DNA from: Mangifera indica
Taxonomy: Eukaryota > Streptophyta > Magnoliopsida > Sapindales > Anacardiaceae
NCBI RefSeq assembly: GCF_011075055.1
Contig: NC_058149.1
Coordinates: 7,446,449 to 7,510,448, forward strand
Reading direction: 5' to 3'
Length of the DNA stretch: 64,000 bases
Position numbers and translations under genes: made by a program. The stretch's first letter is position 1. Every line of letters starts with the position of its first letter. Below are positions 48,906-60,379 of this stretch, one piece after another. Below the pieces are notes generated by a model. That model searched no databases and was not told the DNA's origin. It saw only the letters and a program-made list of their open reading frames with translations.

Positions 48906-49539
48906 TAGTAAAATGCAGATGAGCTAAACAAAGTATTGGTGAGATTATAATTCTCTAAACGAAGACTAATATTTGCTTTGTAAAAGAGATATTCCCTCAT
49001 TTTAAAGTACATTAAGGTTCTCACATAAGGTTTGGAAGTTGGAAAAAGCTCTTTTTTTTTTTGTCACAAAATTATTATATATTATAAGTTTTGTGAATTT
49101 CTAAGTTTTGTGTGAGTTTCCCAAAATTAAAGCCCTTGTTTACACATTGCTAATGTGCTCATTGCATATTTGCCTAGAGGTGTTAATAGGTTATATCATA
49201 TCAACCTTGGCTTGGCCTGTTATGCCTATAGGTCATATCAGGTTAAACCCACAATTTATCAAAGGCCTTCCACATGGCTTGCACTTTAAAAAGGTTGTGT
49301 CATTCCAAGCCCTTAACAATCAAATTCTTGAATTCTTCAAATATATTCTCTGAAACCAAGGATAGTACCTTAAAATTTGTATTGATAATTTTTTACTTAT
49401 GGTGGAAGAATATCGTGGTTACATGATAGAAAAATATCAAAGATAATACAAATCAATTCATTCATATAATATACAAATATAAGTTTGATTTATATAATGT
49501 TTACTTATCTTTAACAAACAAATTCTTTGAATTCTTCAA

Positions 49540-50290
49540 ATATATCCTTTGTCATCAAACTCTGTAATTTGAATTCAGTTGTAACCTAATCTTACATACA
49601 CGTGATTACTTTGACCTTATTAAGGTGTAAGTTCACTTGTCTATTGTCCAACATACATCTAATCACACTAAAAGCTAGTTCTAATGCTACAGTAGACATT
49701 AAAGACATTAGTAGATCTTGTATCATGGCAAAAAGTATAGGATGATTGATTTGATATGCTTTCCAGCATGCTAAAATATCGAATGCATCACCATCTCAAT
49801 TCATAATTTCTAGAAAATAATCAATAGTAATATAATTAATTATAAAATTGACTATAATTTGGGCTTTAACCTACTTGTTGCTTATCTTTGTGCAAGATAT
49901 ACTATCTTGCAAAATCAGGTGTGCAAGTTGAATCACCTGATCTTACCTTTGGTTCAAGAGTATGTGATGTCCTTCCATATTTATTTTCATGAATTTTATA
50001 TATTTCAACTAAAAATCTTGAATATCTTTTATTCCATGAATGTCATGTTCTAACAAATTTTCACATACAACATCTAAATAATTTTGTACTCCTAACAATT
50101 TGGCCTTAGGATCTAAAATGGTGGCTACAACAAAAAGTAAAAATGCATCCTTCCTATATTCAAAAAATTTTTCCTCTGTTTGTGTAAAAATATCTTGAAA
50201 AACACTGTAATACCTATATTCTTCATCGAGTGCATAATACATCTCATAGGTTTCCAACCCTATTGATTTCATGTATCTTACCACTTATGC
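49540..50290 (-). pseudogene. hAT (RICESLEEPER-like) transposase remnant
   Basis: The minus-strand frame at 50284-50009 reads KFFEYRKDAFLLFVVATILD followed by PKAKLLGVQNYLDVV, the conserved segment in which hAT transposases have LLAIAxxLDPRxKL. Further on, at about 49800-49560, is the hAT C-terminal dimerisation region: FDILACWKAYQINHPIL, then STVALELAFS and LDNRQVNLHLNKVKVIT. Stops separate the pieces. A possible element end (CTAGAGGTGTTAATAGG, 49176) lies beyond the C-terminal side. The N-terminal BED zinc finger was not found. Confidence 0.8.
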
Positions 50291-50659
50291 ACATTGCTGG
50301 TGGTGAATTAGATGTGAACCATTTCTCTTAACTTTCTCTAATTTTTGACCTGGATCTAACTTGGTCGGGGTCTTGTGTCGTTTTCCATATAATTGAGCAC
50401 TCTTTCTAATTTTATATGGCTTGTTTTACTTATTAAAGTCTCTTACTCTTTCCTTTTGCTTCTTCATCCCCTTTATTATGCTTAATGGTCTTTTAACATA
50501 CTACACATGTGTGTGCCTAAGACGCATTCCCATGTGCCTCTTTTTAAGCACGACATCCACTTTTAGAAAATCATACATGAACGTGTGTCTTATACCACAC
50601 AGTTATATATGACTTTCTTCAAAATGAGTGCATGAATATTATAGAATTTTTTATGGAAG

Positions 50660-51470
50660 TTTTCATGGATAACTTTTCAGTTCACAACAACACATTTGAT
50701 AATTGTTTGGTTAACTTCTCTAAAGTGCCATAAAGATGTGACGAGGTAAATCTCATGTTAAATTGGAAAAAATGTCACTTCATGGTTAGATAAAAATTTG
50801 TACTAGGACAATGGTATTTGAGCGTGAAATTAAGGTTAATAAAGCAAAGATAGAGGTCATAGAGAAGCTACCTCCACCAACAAACGTGAAGGGATCAAGA
50901 GCTTTCTTGGACATGCTAGATTCTACAAAAGATTCATTAAGGATTTCTCAAAAATAACAAAACCTCTATCAAATTTACTAGCAAAGGATACACTGTTTGA
51001 TTTTAACTCTGACTGTGTTAATGCATTTTCCAGGTTGAAGGAAGCATTGGTTTCAACACCAATTATGCAACCACTCGACTGTAGCCTACCATTTAAAATC
51101 ATGTGTGATGCAAGTGACCACGCAATAGGAGTGGTGTTTGGACAAAGATGAGATAAAAAACCTTATGTGATCTACTATGTGAACCACATACTTGACAAAA
51201 CCCAAATCAATTATGCAACTACGAAGAAAGAATTATTGGCAGCAGTTTCATGTTTAACAAGTTCATTTCATACTTAATGGGATCTAAAGTCATCATCTAT
51301 ATGAACTATATAGCCATCAAGTATTTGCTCAATAAAAAGGATGAAAAGTCATGACTAATATGATGGATACTCCGTCTACAAAAATTTGACTTGGATTGAT
51401 GTCTGAACATAAAAAAACTAACAAGAGATTGATAAAGGTGTAAATCATGTGGGATAGCTCATTTGGACAT
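50660..51470 (+). mobile_element. Athila-like Ty3/gypsy fragment (RT end and RNase H)
   Basis: The plus strand reads the end of RT (KREGIKSFLGHARFYKRFIK, then DFSKITKPLSNLLAKDTLFD). The RNase H follows: NAFSRLKEALVSTPIMQPLD, PFKIMCDASDHAIGVVFGQR, then INYATTKKELLAAVSC. This wording is typical of the Athila/Tat branch. Frame changes and stops are present, and no gag, integrase or LTR was found, so it is an isolated fragment. The stretch 51480-51830 has further weak traces. Confidence 0.8.
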
Positions 51471-51839
51471 TTACGAAATTACATGACAAAGAAGGAGAAA
51501 CAACAAATGGATGTGCTTCAATGGTAAATCAAAATTGCAAGTCAATCACCCATTAAGCACAATTAGTACGATATATTTCATCTTTTACATCCAAGTCAAT
51601 GTTCTCAATTAATAACTATATTGTTGAGAATAAAAGATACTTTTTAATTAACGAGATGGTCAAAGTCATTGCATGTTTGTGTAATTGGATACATAGAGAT
51701 AGAAAATTAGATAACCGATTTAATGATCCCATGTAACCACTCAAGCTATTCAAAGACACAAATTTAGAAGACAATGCGAGACCAATCGATGATGATACTT
51801 ACTTTGTAATTTGTAACAATTTTAATTATTAAATCTTTT

Positions 51840-52467
51840 ATTTTCAATTGGACATAGGGCTTGAGGTAGGTTTGGTCTAGACCTAGTTCGCTCAAATCTA
51901 TAGTTAGAGTTTGTAAGAATGATTGGCTTTAGTGTGAGTACAAAAGGAATATAAAATATTGAAAACAAGATAGTTTTATCTTTTTAGTAACTGAATCATA
52001 AAAGTTAAACAGTTTTCATTAACAAAATTTGATGAAAGATGGAAAAGTGTGGTTTTAAACGTAACCTTGGATGATAAATAATGGCTCTGCCATCTCCTTT
52101 AGTAGATTGGAGAGAGTAAGGAGATAGTAGAGTAAAAGATAAGATGTAAAGGAATTTGTTGGTTATTTCTATTACAATGAGAATAGTCTTAGAAAGGTAA
52201 AATAATAAAAGTCATTAATAAATTTCTTTCCTTATAAATCTCATGAAATAACAAATTTGCTGAATTGAGTTGTTTTGCCTTTAATTGACAAATGTAAAAT
52301 AATAAAAAGTTTTATATTAATAAATATCTCTCCTTATAAATCTCATGGAAATACTTTGTTACTCAATTTAGCTATTCTGCCTTTAATTACATGATAGCTA
52401 CTGCATGTTAAGTATATGAATAGACTCTACTCTAAAACTATCCATGCAACAAATTCACCAAGAGAAT
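51840..52467. other. Intergenic, 5' flank of the defensin-like gene
   Basis: AT-rich. Two partial repeats (52195-52270 and 52285-52390) share AAATAATAAAAAGT, AATAAAT.TCTC.CCTTATAAATCTC and TGCCTTTAATTACA. They form a tandem duplication of about 105 bp that may lie in the promoter. Confidence 0.5.
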
Positions 52468-52867
52468 ATGGCTAAAGTTTCCTCTAAAACCGGATCCGTC
52501 ATCCTTCTCATCTTCATTGTTTTCTGTTAGTCTTTCTAATATTGATTTGATTTAGATATTTTAATTACATGAATGGAGCTAATGCTATATCACTATTGAT
52601 TAATTACAGGTTTAACAATTAATATGATGCTGCCAGTAGCAGAAGCAATAGGAGCTTGTAAAAGCGATGCAGATTGTGAAGACCCTTCGACAAGATGCAG
52701 GACCAAACTTCGTTGTTTCAAGGGCAGGTGTGGTTGCGGCAATGTTTATGCAACTGATAGGTTATCAACTTCAGCTTATTGTAAAACCAAAAGTGACTGT
52801 AAGAAAAATTAATGTTCGAACTCTTAAATGCATCGGAAGCTGCATCTATGTTGATGGCAAATGCTAG
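52468..52867 (+). pseudogene. Defensin-like cysteine-rich secreted peptide gene, C-terminus disrupted
   Basis: Exon 1 is 52468-52525 and exon 2 starts at 52610 (acceptor TTACAG), joined in phase. Residues 1-36 form a signal peptide (start MAKVSSKTGSVILLIFIVF), followed by mature sequence with DEFL-type spacing (ACKSDADCED, then CRTKLRCFKGRCGCGN and YCKTKSDC). The frame stops at 52810-52812, giving 86 residues. Beyond the stop, in another frame and up to a TAG at 52865, three more cysteines appear in the pattern expected for the end of such a peptide (KCIGSCIYVDGKC). The ancestral gene was therefore probably longer, and a small indel has cut it. DEFL/NCR-type peptides are secreted and function in defence or signalling; this one's target is unknown. 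An 86-residue product could still be made. Confidence 0.6.
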
Positions 52868-53439
52868 AAAAAGGTTTCTCTTCTTTTAATAAAATTTTAT
52901 TTTGAGTTCAAGAAATATGAGTATTCATTGAAATTATTTTGTTAAAAAAGAACTGCATGGGACAAGGAGTCATTATTTAGAAATGATCAACAACTAGACA
53001 GCAAACAATGATCACAGTTTATTACTAAAGATTACTCAAGTAATGAAAGGTGTTTAAACCACTTAAATAATTTGTTGAATTTCCATGAAAAAAAGCATGC
53101 TCTAGCCTTGACTATTATTTGGAGAGAATTTCCATGACTAAACTCTCTAAATTTAGCAAACAATAAGTCGGATTTCGACTATACTATGTTAAGTCGTTCA
53201 TTGATGCAATATATTTTGATAATAATACTCGAGATGAATCGTTTTATTAAGAGAGAAACAACAAAACTGTTTCTCTGCTCGATTAAAAGTGAACGGGTTT
53301 TGCCTTTCTCTTCATCACATTTCCAGCATAATCCAGTGGTCTTGAATTACACTTTTTATGTGTGTTTTTAAGTATATAGAAGTTGATTTATTTAAGTTTT
53401 AGTTGTAACAAATACAAGTAAACTCTATTTTCTTCCATT

Positions 53440-53680
53440 TTTCTTTTGAAATATGCGAAACACCACAGTACCCGAAGGAACATTTGTACATCAAACCATT
53501 CCAATAGTTGAAGCAAGGGGATTATTTCGTTGTCTAAGGATCAACTGCAACCAGGTGTGTAAGGCTTTCATGGCTGCTTTGTTGATAAGCAGTGCATATT
53601 TGGTAAACTTGACAACTCATTTATCGGTTTAGCCAGATTTGAACCACTGAATTATACAGATTATTGCAAAACTTATTGAG
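53440..53680 (+). pseudogene. Possible second defensin-like remnant
   Basis: With frame changes, cysteines are spaced like a small cysteine-rich peptide: FRCLRINCNQVCK at about 53530-53562 and GFHGCFVDKQCIFG at about 53563-53600. No start, signal peptide or splice sites could be fixed. It lies 600 bp from the better preserved copy, in the same orientation, which is why it is listed. Chance spacing is possible. Confidence 0.25.
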
Positions 53681-54052
53681 ATAATCTTAAATAATAAGAT
53701 TATCTTTTTCTCCTCACTCATCATGGTGTGTATATCTATGGAGGGAACGGAGTGAATTACAAAGGGAAAAAATTGCTTGAGTAATGGTATGCACACTTAT
53801 TATGAGTACATAATTAAATACTAATAATAATGTATTATCATATGAGTATATATTAATTTATCTCCAATTTATTATAATTACATATAGTTTTATTGTTGTT
53901 GAAATTTAAAGCATGCAAAAGGAATAAAACGATCTAGCATAATTTAATATTAGTAAGATAGTACATAAATTAGATAGCAAGAATGTGGATTTATGACAAA
54001 TATAATCTATGATTTTATATAGGAAAACAAGTAAATACAATGGGCAATGGGT

Positions 54053-54420
54053 AGGGTTGCAAACAAGTTAAGCCACTTGTAAATAAGTACAAGCTAAACT
54101 CGAGCTCAACATTAGGTAGCTTGGTGAGCTCCTGAACTCACAACAAGACTCAAATAAAATATGAATGAAACACTAAAAAAATTAAATTTTACAATTATAC
54201 ACTTATTATTTTTAGTATTATTTATGGCTAATTGATATACATATAAGTTATGCAGCTTATGTATAATTTTTTTTGAAATTTTGGTTAAAATAGTAAGATT
54301 ATCTTTTTCTCCTCACTCATCCAGTTAATAAGATCTTGGCTCGAGCTTGGGTTTGTATATATTCTCTCAAGCTTTGGTTTGTATATGTTCTCTCAAGCTT
54401 TGCACTAATTGTTCCAAATC
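54053..54420. repeat. Decayed MITE-like sequence
   Basis: It begins TAGGGTTGCAAACAAGTTAAGC, like the sequence at 25396, with CTCGAGCTC words as in the hAT-like MITEs. The right end is not clear. A tandem pair TTTGTATATRTTCTCTCAAGCTTT lies at 54352-54398. Positions 54294-54321 repeat a 28-bp word (AAGATTATCTTTTTCTCCTCACTCATC) found at 53697-53723. Confidence 0.35.
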
Positions 54421-57358
54421 AACTTGTTTTCATTCCTAGTTATGAGATAAAAAATCCTCGTTGCTCAAGCATTTGGAAACGATAGCCAAAAGGTTACTAG
54501 CTTTCACATAGTGATGAACTATGGAAGCAACATGTAGTAGCTACACCTATCACCTATGTGTAGCACAACTCAAAGTGCAATTAGAAATCTCTTTACCCAA
54601 AAATAGTGAGGAGAGCATGACTAGGTTGTAACAACCATAGATGCATAGCAAGGGTATTTTTGTCCTTTTATATTAATTGTGCTTGTTGTTGAGAATTGAC
54701 AAGTAGAAAATTTGTAAGTATCAAATTTGAAGCAACCAAATGGTGTAAATAACGGATGCCAACTGGTTCATGTCTTGTCAAGTGGGTACAATAGATAACA
54801 ATGCTTTATTATTTTGCAAGTAAGAGGTGATGATGGCGATTACATAAAAATAGGTCAACAGATGATGTGCACGATAGGATATGTTGTGTTTATATTATGT
54901 ATTGGGTTTAGGTCCACCCATGACGAGCCGATTCGACCTAATATGCATAAATTGCCTTGGTGGTAATTGGTGGGAGTTAGTGGCAGTTGGCTTGACAATT
55001 GGGCACATATATAATGTACCAAAATTGTCGCTTTTATTTTAACTACAAAGAATAAAAGTTTGCAAAAAAGCAAGCATTTTCCTCCAACCAAAATATGCAA
55101 AATAGAAGAGAGAAACAATCTCCCAAATATGCCATTTTTTCCATAATCCAAAAGGAACAATACAAAGGCAAATTGTGTTGTGGAAAATAAGAATTGCGCT
55201 TCAGATCTTTCTCAATATGCATTGAACAATAATCTAGGTATGTTTGTTATTCTTCTAAATTTGTTTTGTTTAATTTTTAGAATTTTAGCTATTTCCAACA
55301 TTGGTATTAAAGACTGGTTGTTGTAATTATCGTGCCAATAATTGTGTTAATAAACATTCTAGATTCTATGATTTTCTTTTAAATTGGTTAAGAATTTGAA
55401 TTTTCGGTTTGAATCCAATTAAGCAAAATTGTATCAAATTAAGACTTAGAAACATGTTAAAATTGTGCTTGGAATTGTGTTGCATGGATTGATAATGAAA
55501 TCGTGTCGTATTTTGGTCAGAATCCGAGAGACTATTAACTCTTTATCACAGTTTTGACAAATTTTGATGATGTTGATGTTAGATATTGCAATGAGATGGA
55601 TCACTAGTGTGTGCTAAGCAATAGCCCCTAGTTTTTAGCCTGATTGATGGTCATAATCAGTTAATTGAATGGAGGTTTTTTTTAGGGTTCTTCGACTTCA
55701 TAGGTTGTAATTGAGAGAGAAAACCTAATTACCCAACTTGTTTGGTCAATAAGTAACCCATATTTAGAGGTCGATGAGTTAAATAACTGTCAGTTGGGTA
55801 ACCCAAACTGATCAATGTCGGATGGGTTGGTTGATCAGTCAACAGTCAATGGTCAATGGTAGGTCATTCTCGATGTGTGGTGGCATGTGGGAGGTATAAT
55901 TAGAGCATGGAGACATGTCATTGACACATGAGCTCCATTTCTAACATGTGGGACACTATTCTAGAACGTGAAGGCGTGTAGGACCTTGTTACAACTTATG
56001 GGATACTATTTCAAGTACGTGAGAGTGTGTGAAACACTTCTACTAATGCGTGAGAACACATTCATTCTTGGATCAACTCATGGACTCAAATCAAGTAGGT
56101 CCTACGATGTGTAAAATTGTACAAACACATAACAGTGTTTCAAAACATATGTTTCTAAATCATGCAAATATGATGACTAAGGACAATTACATGAAGTATA
56201 AAATAAGACCATGTGATAGTCTAATGTGTATGTTGGGACTATATACCATAATTATTTAAACTTAAAGGTAAGTTGCATACGTTTAATTGGAAAAGAGATG
56301 ATATATGGTTTACTTATGTCCATTCCTAAATATTAGAATCCCATGATAAATGATCTTGTTCGAGACAAAAATGTAAATAATTTTTAGGATTATGTGGATG
56401 GATTACAACTTATTGAAAAACGATGCATTGTAATATATTTGAGAAAATCTAATGTTTTATTGGTTTTCCCAAATCAACAAAATATAAAAACTTTATCATA
56501 AATAAAGTGACTTGAAAAATTATATAGAATGATGAAATGGTTCTAGTCATAGTTGTGATGCATTTTTTGTATCACATATTTTAAATATTAAATGTGAGAA
56601 TTTTTGAAATTGGTAAGATTTAATGAAATTCTCATCTAGAATTAACATTGATATAATTAGATTAAATTTTAAAATGTCAAATAATTTAACCATAAAAGAT
56701 GACTGGAAACATGGTAAACTTTTGATTCTATGCCTTATAAGAGATATTTTAAATTTTAATGTGTGATTGTGACAATTGATGTGTATATAACTGTTTTATT
56801 CAATGTTGTGTATGATATGTTTTTGTACTCTAATTAACTATAACATCCAAAAATATTATAGTTGATTTAAATAAAGACAAAAAACTGAATAGGGATAACT
56901 ATAATATATGACATCTAAAGATGTACTATCCTAAATGAGAAAAAGGCCTTGGAGGCCATAAATCAAGTCATGAAAAAGTCAGAGCTAGTTGAAGGGTAGA
57001 ACCCAAACAATGCCCAAAATAAACATGATATGAATACATGGAAGAAAAAAGACTCCATTATATGTGGTATCTTGATCAGCTCTATAAAAGATGATATGGT
57101 GTATAAGTACCAACAATATCCAATTACACACGTCATGTGGATAACTTTAAAAGAAAAGTTTAGAGGAACTATTATCTCCAAGCAAAGGTAGTTGAACATC
57201 AAATTTGACACATATAAGAAGGTCTTTAACAAATTGATGAAACAACATATGAAAGACATGCCAAATATGATTATGGAGTTGAAATTTGCTGAAAACAACT
57301 TGACGGATAAATAATAGGTTCAAGTAATAATACAATCTCTTCATAATGATAATATAAG

Positions 57359-57362
<4 letters not shown>

Positions 57363-57427
<65 letters not shown>
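57363..57427. repeat. (TA)n microsatellite inside the copia gag region
   Basis: About 65 bp of uninterrupted TA repeats between gag and the zinc knuckle. It produces an artificial poly(Ile-Tyr) open frame on the minus strand. Confidence 0.97.
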
Positions 57428-57429
<2 letters not shown>

Positions 57430-58701
57430 CTTACCATATTGAGTTAGAGGATGAGCAATTTAAGGTAGTTCGACCAAGTGCTCATGCATACATTACAAAG
57501 TCTAGCTCTAAGAGATTTTTTGGTTCAAACGTAAGTGACATAAGTCCAAGAAGGAGAAGGAGATTATACAAGGCCTTAAGAATAAGAACAAGCAATTCCG
57601 ATGAAAGGGAGGCAAACATGTTGGAAGGAAAGACAAAACTAAGATGACATGTTACAATTGTAGCATAAAGGGTCATTTTGCCCGTGAATGCATGTAGTCA
57701 AAAAAGTGTTGTTTCATTATACCTTAAGTTATGAAAATTTTGTTTCTAGTATTATGCTATTAACCGAATCTCATTTTATGTGGATTATAGACTGAGGAGC
57801 CATAAACCATGTAGTTTATGTCAGAAGAGCTTTTAATGGAATTTCATCTAATTTCGAAGGAGATAAGATGAATTTATGTAGACAACAACACAAATGTTGA
57901 AGTAAGAGGGATAAACACATGCAAATTAGTTTTGCGAGGTGATTGAATCTTATACCTACATGACGTTCTATGTGCTACAAATATTCGATAAAATTTGGTC
58001 TTGGTGCATATTCTTCTAAATCTAAGATATAATTTGAATTTTTCTATAAACTCTATTATAATTTATAGCAGTACTGATTTTCATGGATGTGATTTTATGT
58101 TAAGTGGTTTTATGGTGTCAGACACCCTTTATTATGATGATAATAATGTTAGTTTTTCTTCATTTGTTATTCATAAAAGTATGAATGTAGATGCAAATAC
58201 ATGACATGCTAGATTAAGACACATTGCCTAAAAAAGAATCAATAGATTGACTCATGAAGGTTATTAGGACCTATCACAAAATTAGATTTGTCTGTATGTA
58301 AGCATTGCCTACTTGGAAAAACTATTAGAAAATCATTTGACACAACTATAAAAGTTGAATTTCCTTTTTAACTTTTACACTTAGACATTTCTAATCCTAT
58401 GAATATTAAGGCAAGACATGGTGTCTCATATTTCATTATGTTTACATCTGACTATACTTGATTCGATCATGTTTACTTGAACTTCTATAAGTAAAAAACA
58501 ATAGATTGTTTTAGATGTTATATAAATGAGGCTAAAAATTAATTAGACAAAAAGATAAGAGTTTTAAAAACTAATAGAGGTCTTGAGTATTTATTTGAAA
58601 AGTTTGAAAATTTATGTAACGGAAAAGGAATAGTGAGACAATTAACAATTTTAAGAACTTCACAATAGAATGGTGTAGCAGAGAGGAGAAATATAACTCT
58701 A

Positions 58702-59115
58702 TTGGATATGGTTAGTTCAATGATGGTGCATGCAAATCTTCTAATACATTATTGGAGTGATGCGATATTAATTGTTGCCTATATACTTAACCATGTGCCT
58801 TTTAAATCAGTTGCTTCTACTCCCTATGAGTTATGGATAGGTAGAAAACCTAATTCAAATCAATTGCGATCTTTGGGGTCTATTGCATTTATCTATGACT
58901 TTTCCCACAAGGTTGGAAAAGTGAGACTAAGAGAAAAGAAATGTATCTTTATAAGATACTCTAAAGACTTTAAAGGATATGTGTTTATTAGGGAGGAATC
59001 TAATGGAAGATTAACTAAAATTAAATCTGGAGATATTACATTTATAAAAAATGTTTTTTCTAATAGGAATGATATTAATAAAGGTTTTCATTTATATGAG
59101 ATGGAAAAAGAATAG
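58702..59115 (+). pseudogene. Copia integrase C-terminal fragment
   Basis: An open frame of 137 residues covers the end of the integrase core and the conserved region after it: LDMVSSMMVHANLLIHYWSD, AYILNHVPFKSVASTPYELW, GRKPNSNQLRSLGS, and KKCIFIRYSKDFKGYVF. Its upstream neighbour NGVAERRN is separated by a stop in place of Gln (TAG at about 58666). It is the longest intact piece of this element. Confidence 0.85.
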
Positions 59116-59849
59116 GGAATATGTACATCTTAACGACTATTAGTTGAGTCCTAAGAGATAATACTTTTTCCTGTTTTAGATAGTGGAAGCAATGAAAAAT
59201 TGCCTCATTCATCTCAACTAAGTGGGAGCAATGAGATTAAGCTCTAACATATATTTACTAATGAGAGCGATGATCCTCAATTGCGTAGAAGTGATTGTCC
59301 AAAAATGCCAAAACAACATTTTGAAATTGAAAAAGAGGTTTTCATTACCACTCCTCAAGATGATGAAAAATCTAAATCAACAAAAGAAGTTTTATCATCC
59401 CTTGATAAGGAAAAATGACAAGAATCGTTTAAAGAAAAATGAAATCTATGGAAATAAATCAAATTTGGAGTTTAGTTGACTTATTATCGGTTTGAAAACC
59501 CATTAGAAACAAGTGGATTCTCAAAATCAAATGTAAGACGAATAACTTAGTGGATAAATACAAAGCTCGTCCTGTGATGACTATACCTAATAAGAAGGTG
59601 TAAATTATGAAGAAACATTTTCACTAATTGTAATATTTACTTATGTTCGTTAGATTTTGGCTATAGTTACACATTTGGATTTAGAGTTGCATCAAATAGA
59701 TGTTAAGATAACTTTTTTTAATGAAGAGTTTAACGAAGAAATTTACATCAACAACCTATAGGTTTCATTGTTAATTATTGTTTAATTAGAAATCTATGAA
59801 AAAAGTCTTCTTTGAATTATAAATTGTTTGAACTGTATTCATTGGCCGC

Positions 59850-60206
59850 TAGGGCTGGATTCGAGCCGAGCCAGCTCGAGCTTGGGCTCGGCTTGGCTCG
59901 GTTCGAGCCCGAAATGAGTCAGGCTCTACTCGGCTCGATCGAGCTCGAGCTGGCTCGGCTTGGCAGGGCAAATTTTTTTAAAAATTTTTTATACAAAACG
60001 ACGTCATTTTGATCCATATATATACATAAAACGATGTTGTTTTGATATGAAAAACAAGTCGAGCTGAGCCAAAAACGAGTCGAACTCGAGCCGAGCCGAG
60101 TTCAGCTTGAGTCGAGCTCGAGCCGAACTCGAACCGCCCCTAAATAAAGCGAGCCGAGCCCGAGCTGGCTGCGAGCCGAGCTCGGCTCGGCTCGAATCCA
60201 GCCCTA
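59850..60206. mobile_element. hAT-like MITE, 357 bp, 8-bp TSD TTGGCCGC
   Basis: It begins TAGGGCTGGATTCGAGCCGA and ends GGCTCGAATCCAGCCCTA, with perfect 8-bp duplications TTGGCCGC (59842-59849 and 60207-60214). The arms contain many CGAGC/GCTCG words. The core AAAACGACGTCATTTT plus AAAACGATGTTGTTTT is close to that of the copy at 11887. With its perfect duplication and high GC arms, it looks the youngest of the family here. It inserted into the copia RT remnant. Confidence 0.95.
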
Positions 60207-60379
60207 TTGGCCGCTATTAATACGATCTTAGATATCTCAAATTATTGTATTTGAAAGAATGGCCTTGAATAGTGTATATTTACCCCATTACAACTTGTAT
60301 ATTTTTTAAAATTTTAAAAGCTTTTTTAGTTTTAGTTTTTTCTTAAAAGAGAGTATTTTGAATTTAATTTTCTTTTAAT

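Larger units (their letters stand above)
54680..59845 (+). mobile_element. Degenerate Ty1/copia retrotransposon, 3' truncated
   Basis: A 5' LTR (about 54680-55300, ending TTCCAACA) is followed by a primer-binding-site-like TGGTATTAAAGAC (55302-55314; initiator-Met consensus TGGTATCAGAGC). Gag sequence is readable at about 57060-57300 (THVMWITLKEKFRGTIISKQ). A CCHC knuckle CYNCSIKGHFARECM is at 57652-57696. Protease/GAG-pre-integrase traces run at 57780-58260. Integrase is at 58560-59115, with NGVAERRN, then HYWSDAILIVAYILNHVPFK and GYVFIREESNGR. The start of RT is at about 59490-59560 (RNKWILKIKC, VDKYKARPV), after which the element breaks off near the MITE at 59850. Stops are frequent. No 3' LTR was found. 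Confidence 0.82.

Noticed and set aside
54855..55160. 101-residue minus-strand open frame with hydrophobic stretches
   Set aside because: Lies within the 5' LTR of the copia element on the antisense strand.
57147..57437. 96-residue minus-strand open frame with poly(Ile-Tyr)
   Set aside because: Created by the (TA)n microsatellite at 57363-57427. The plus strand here is copia gag.
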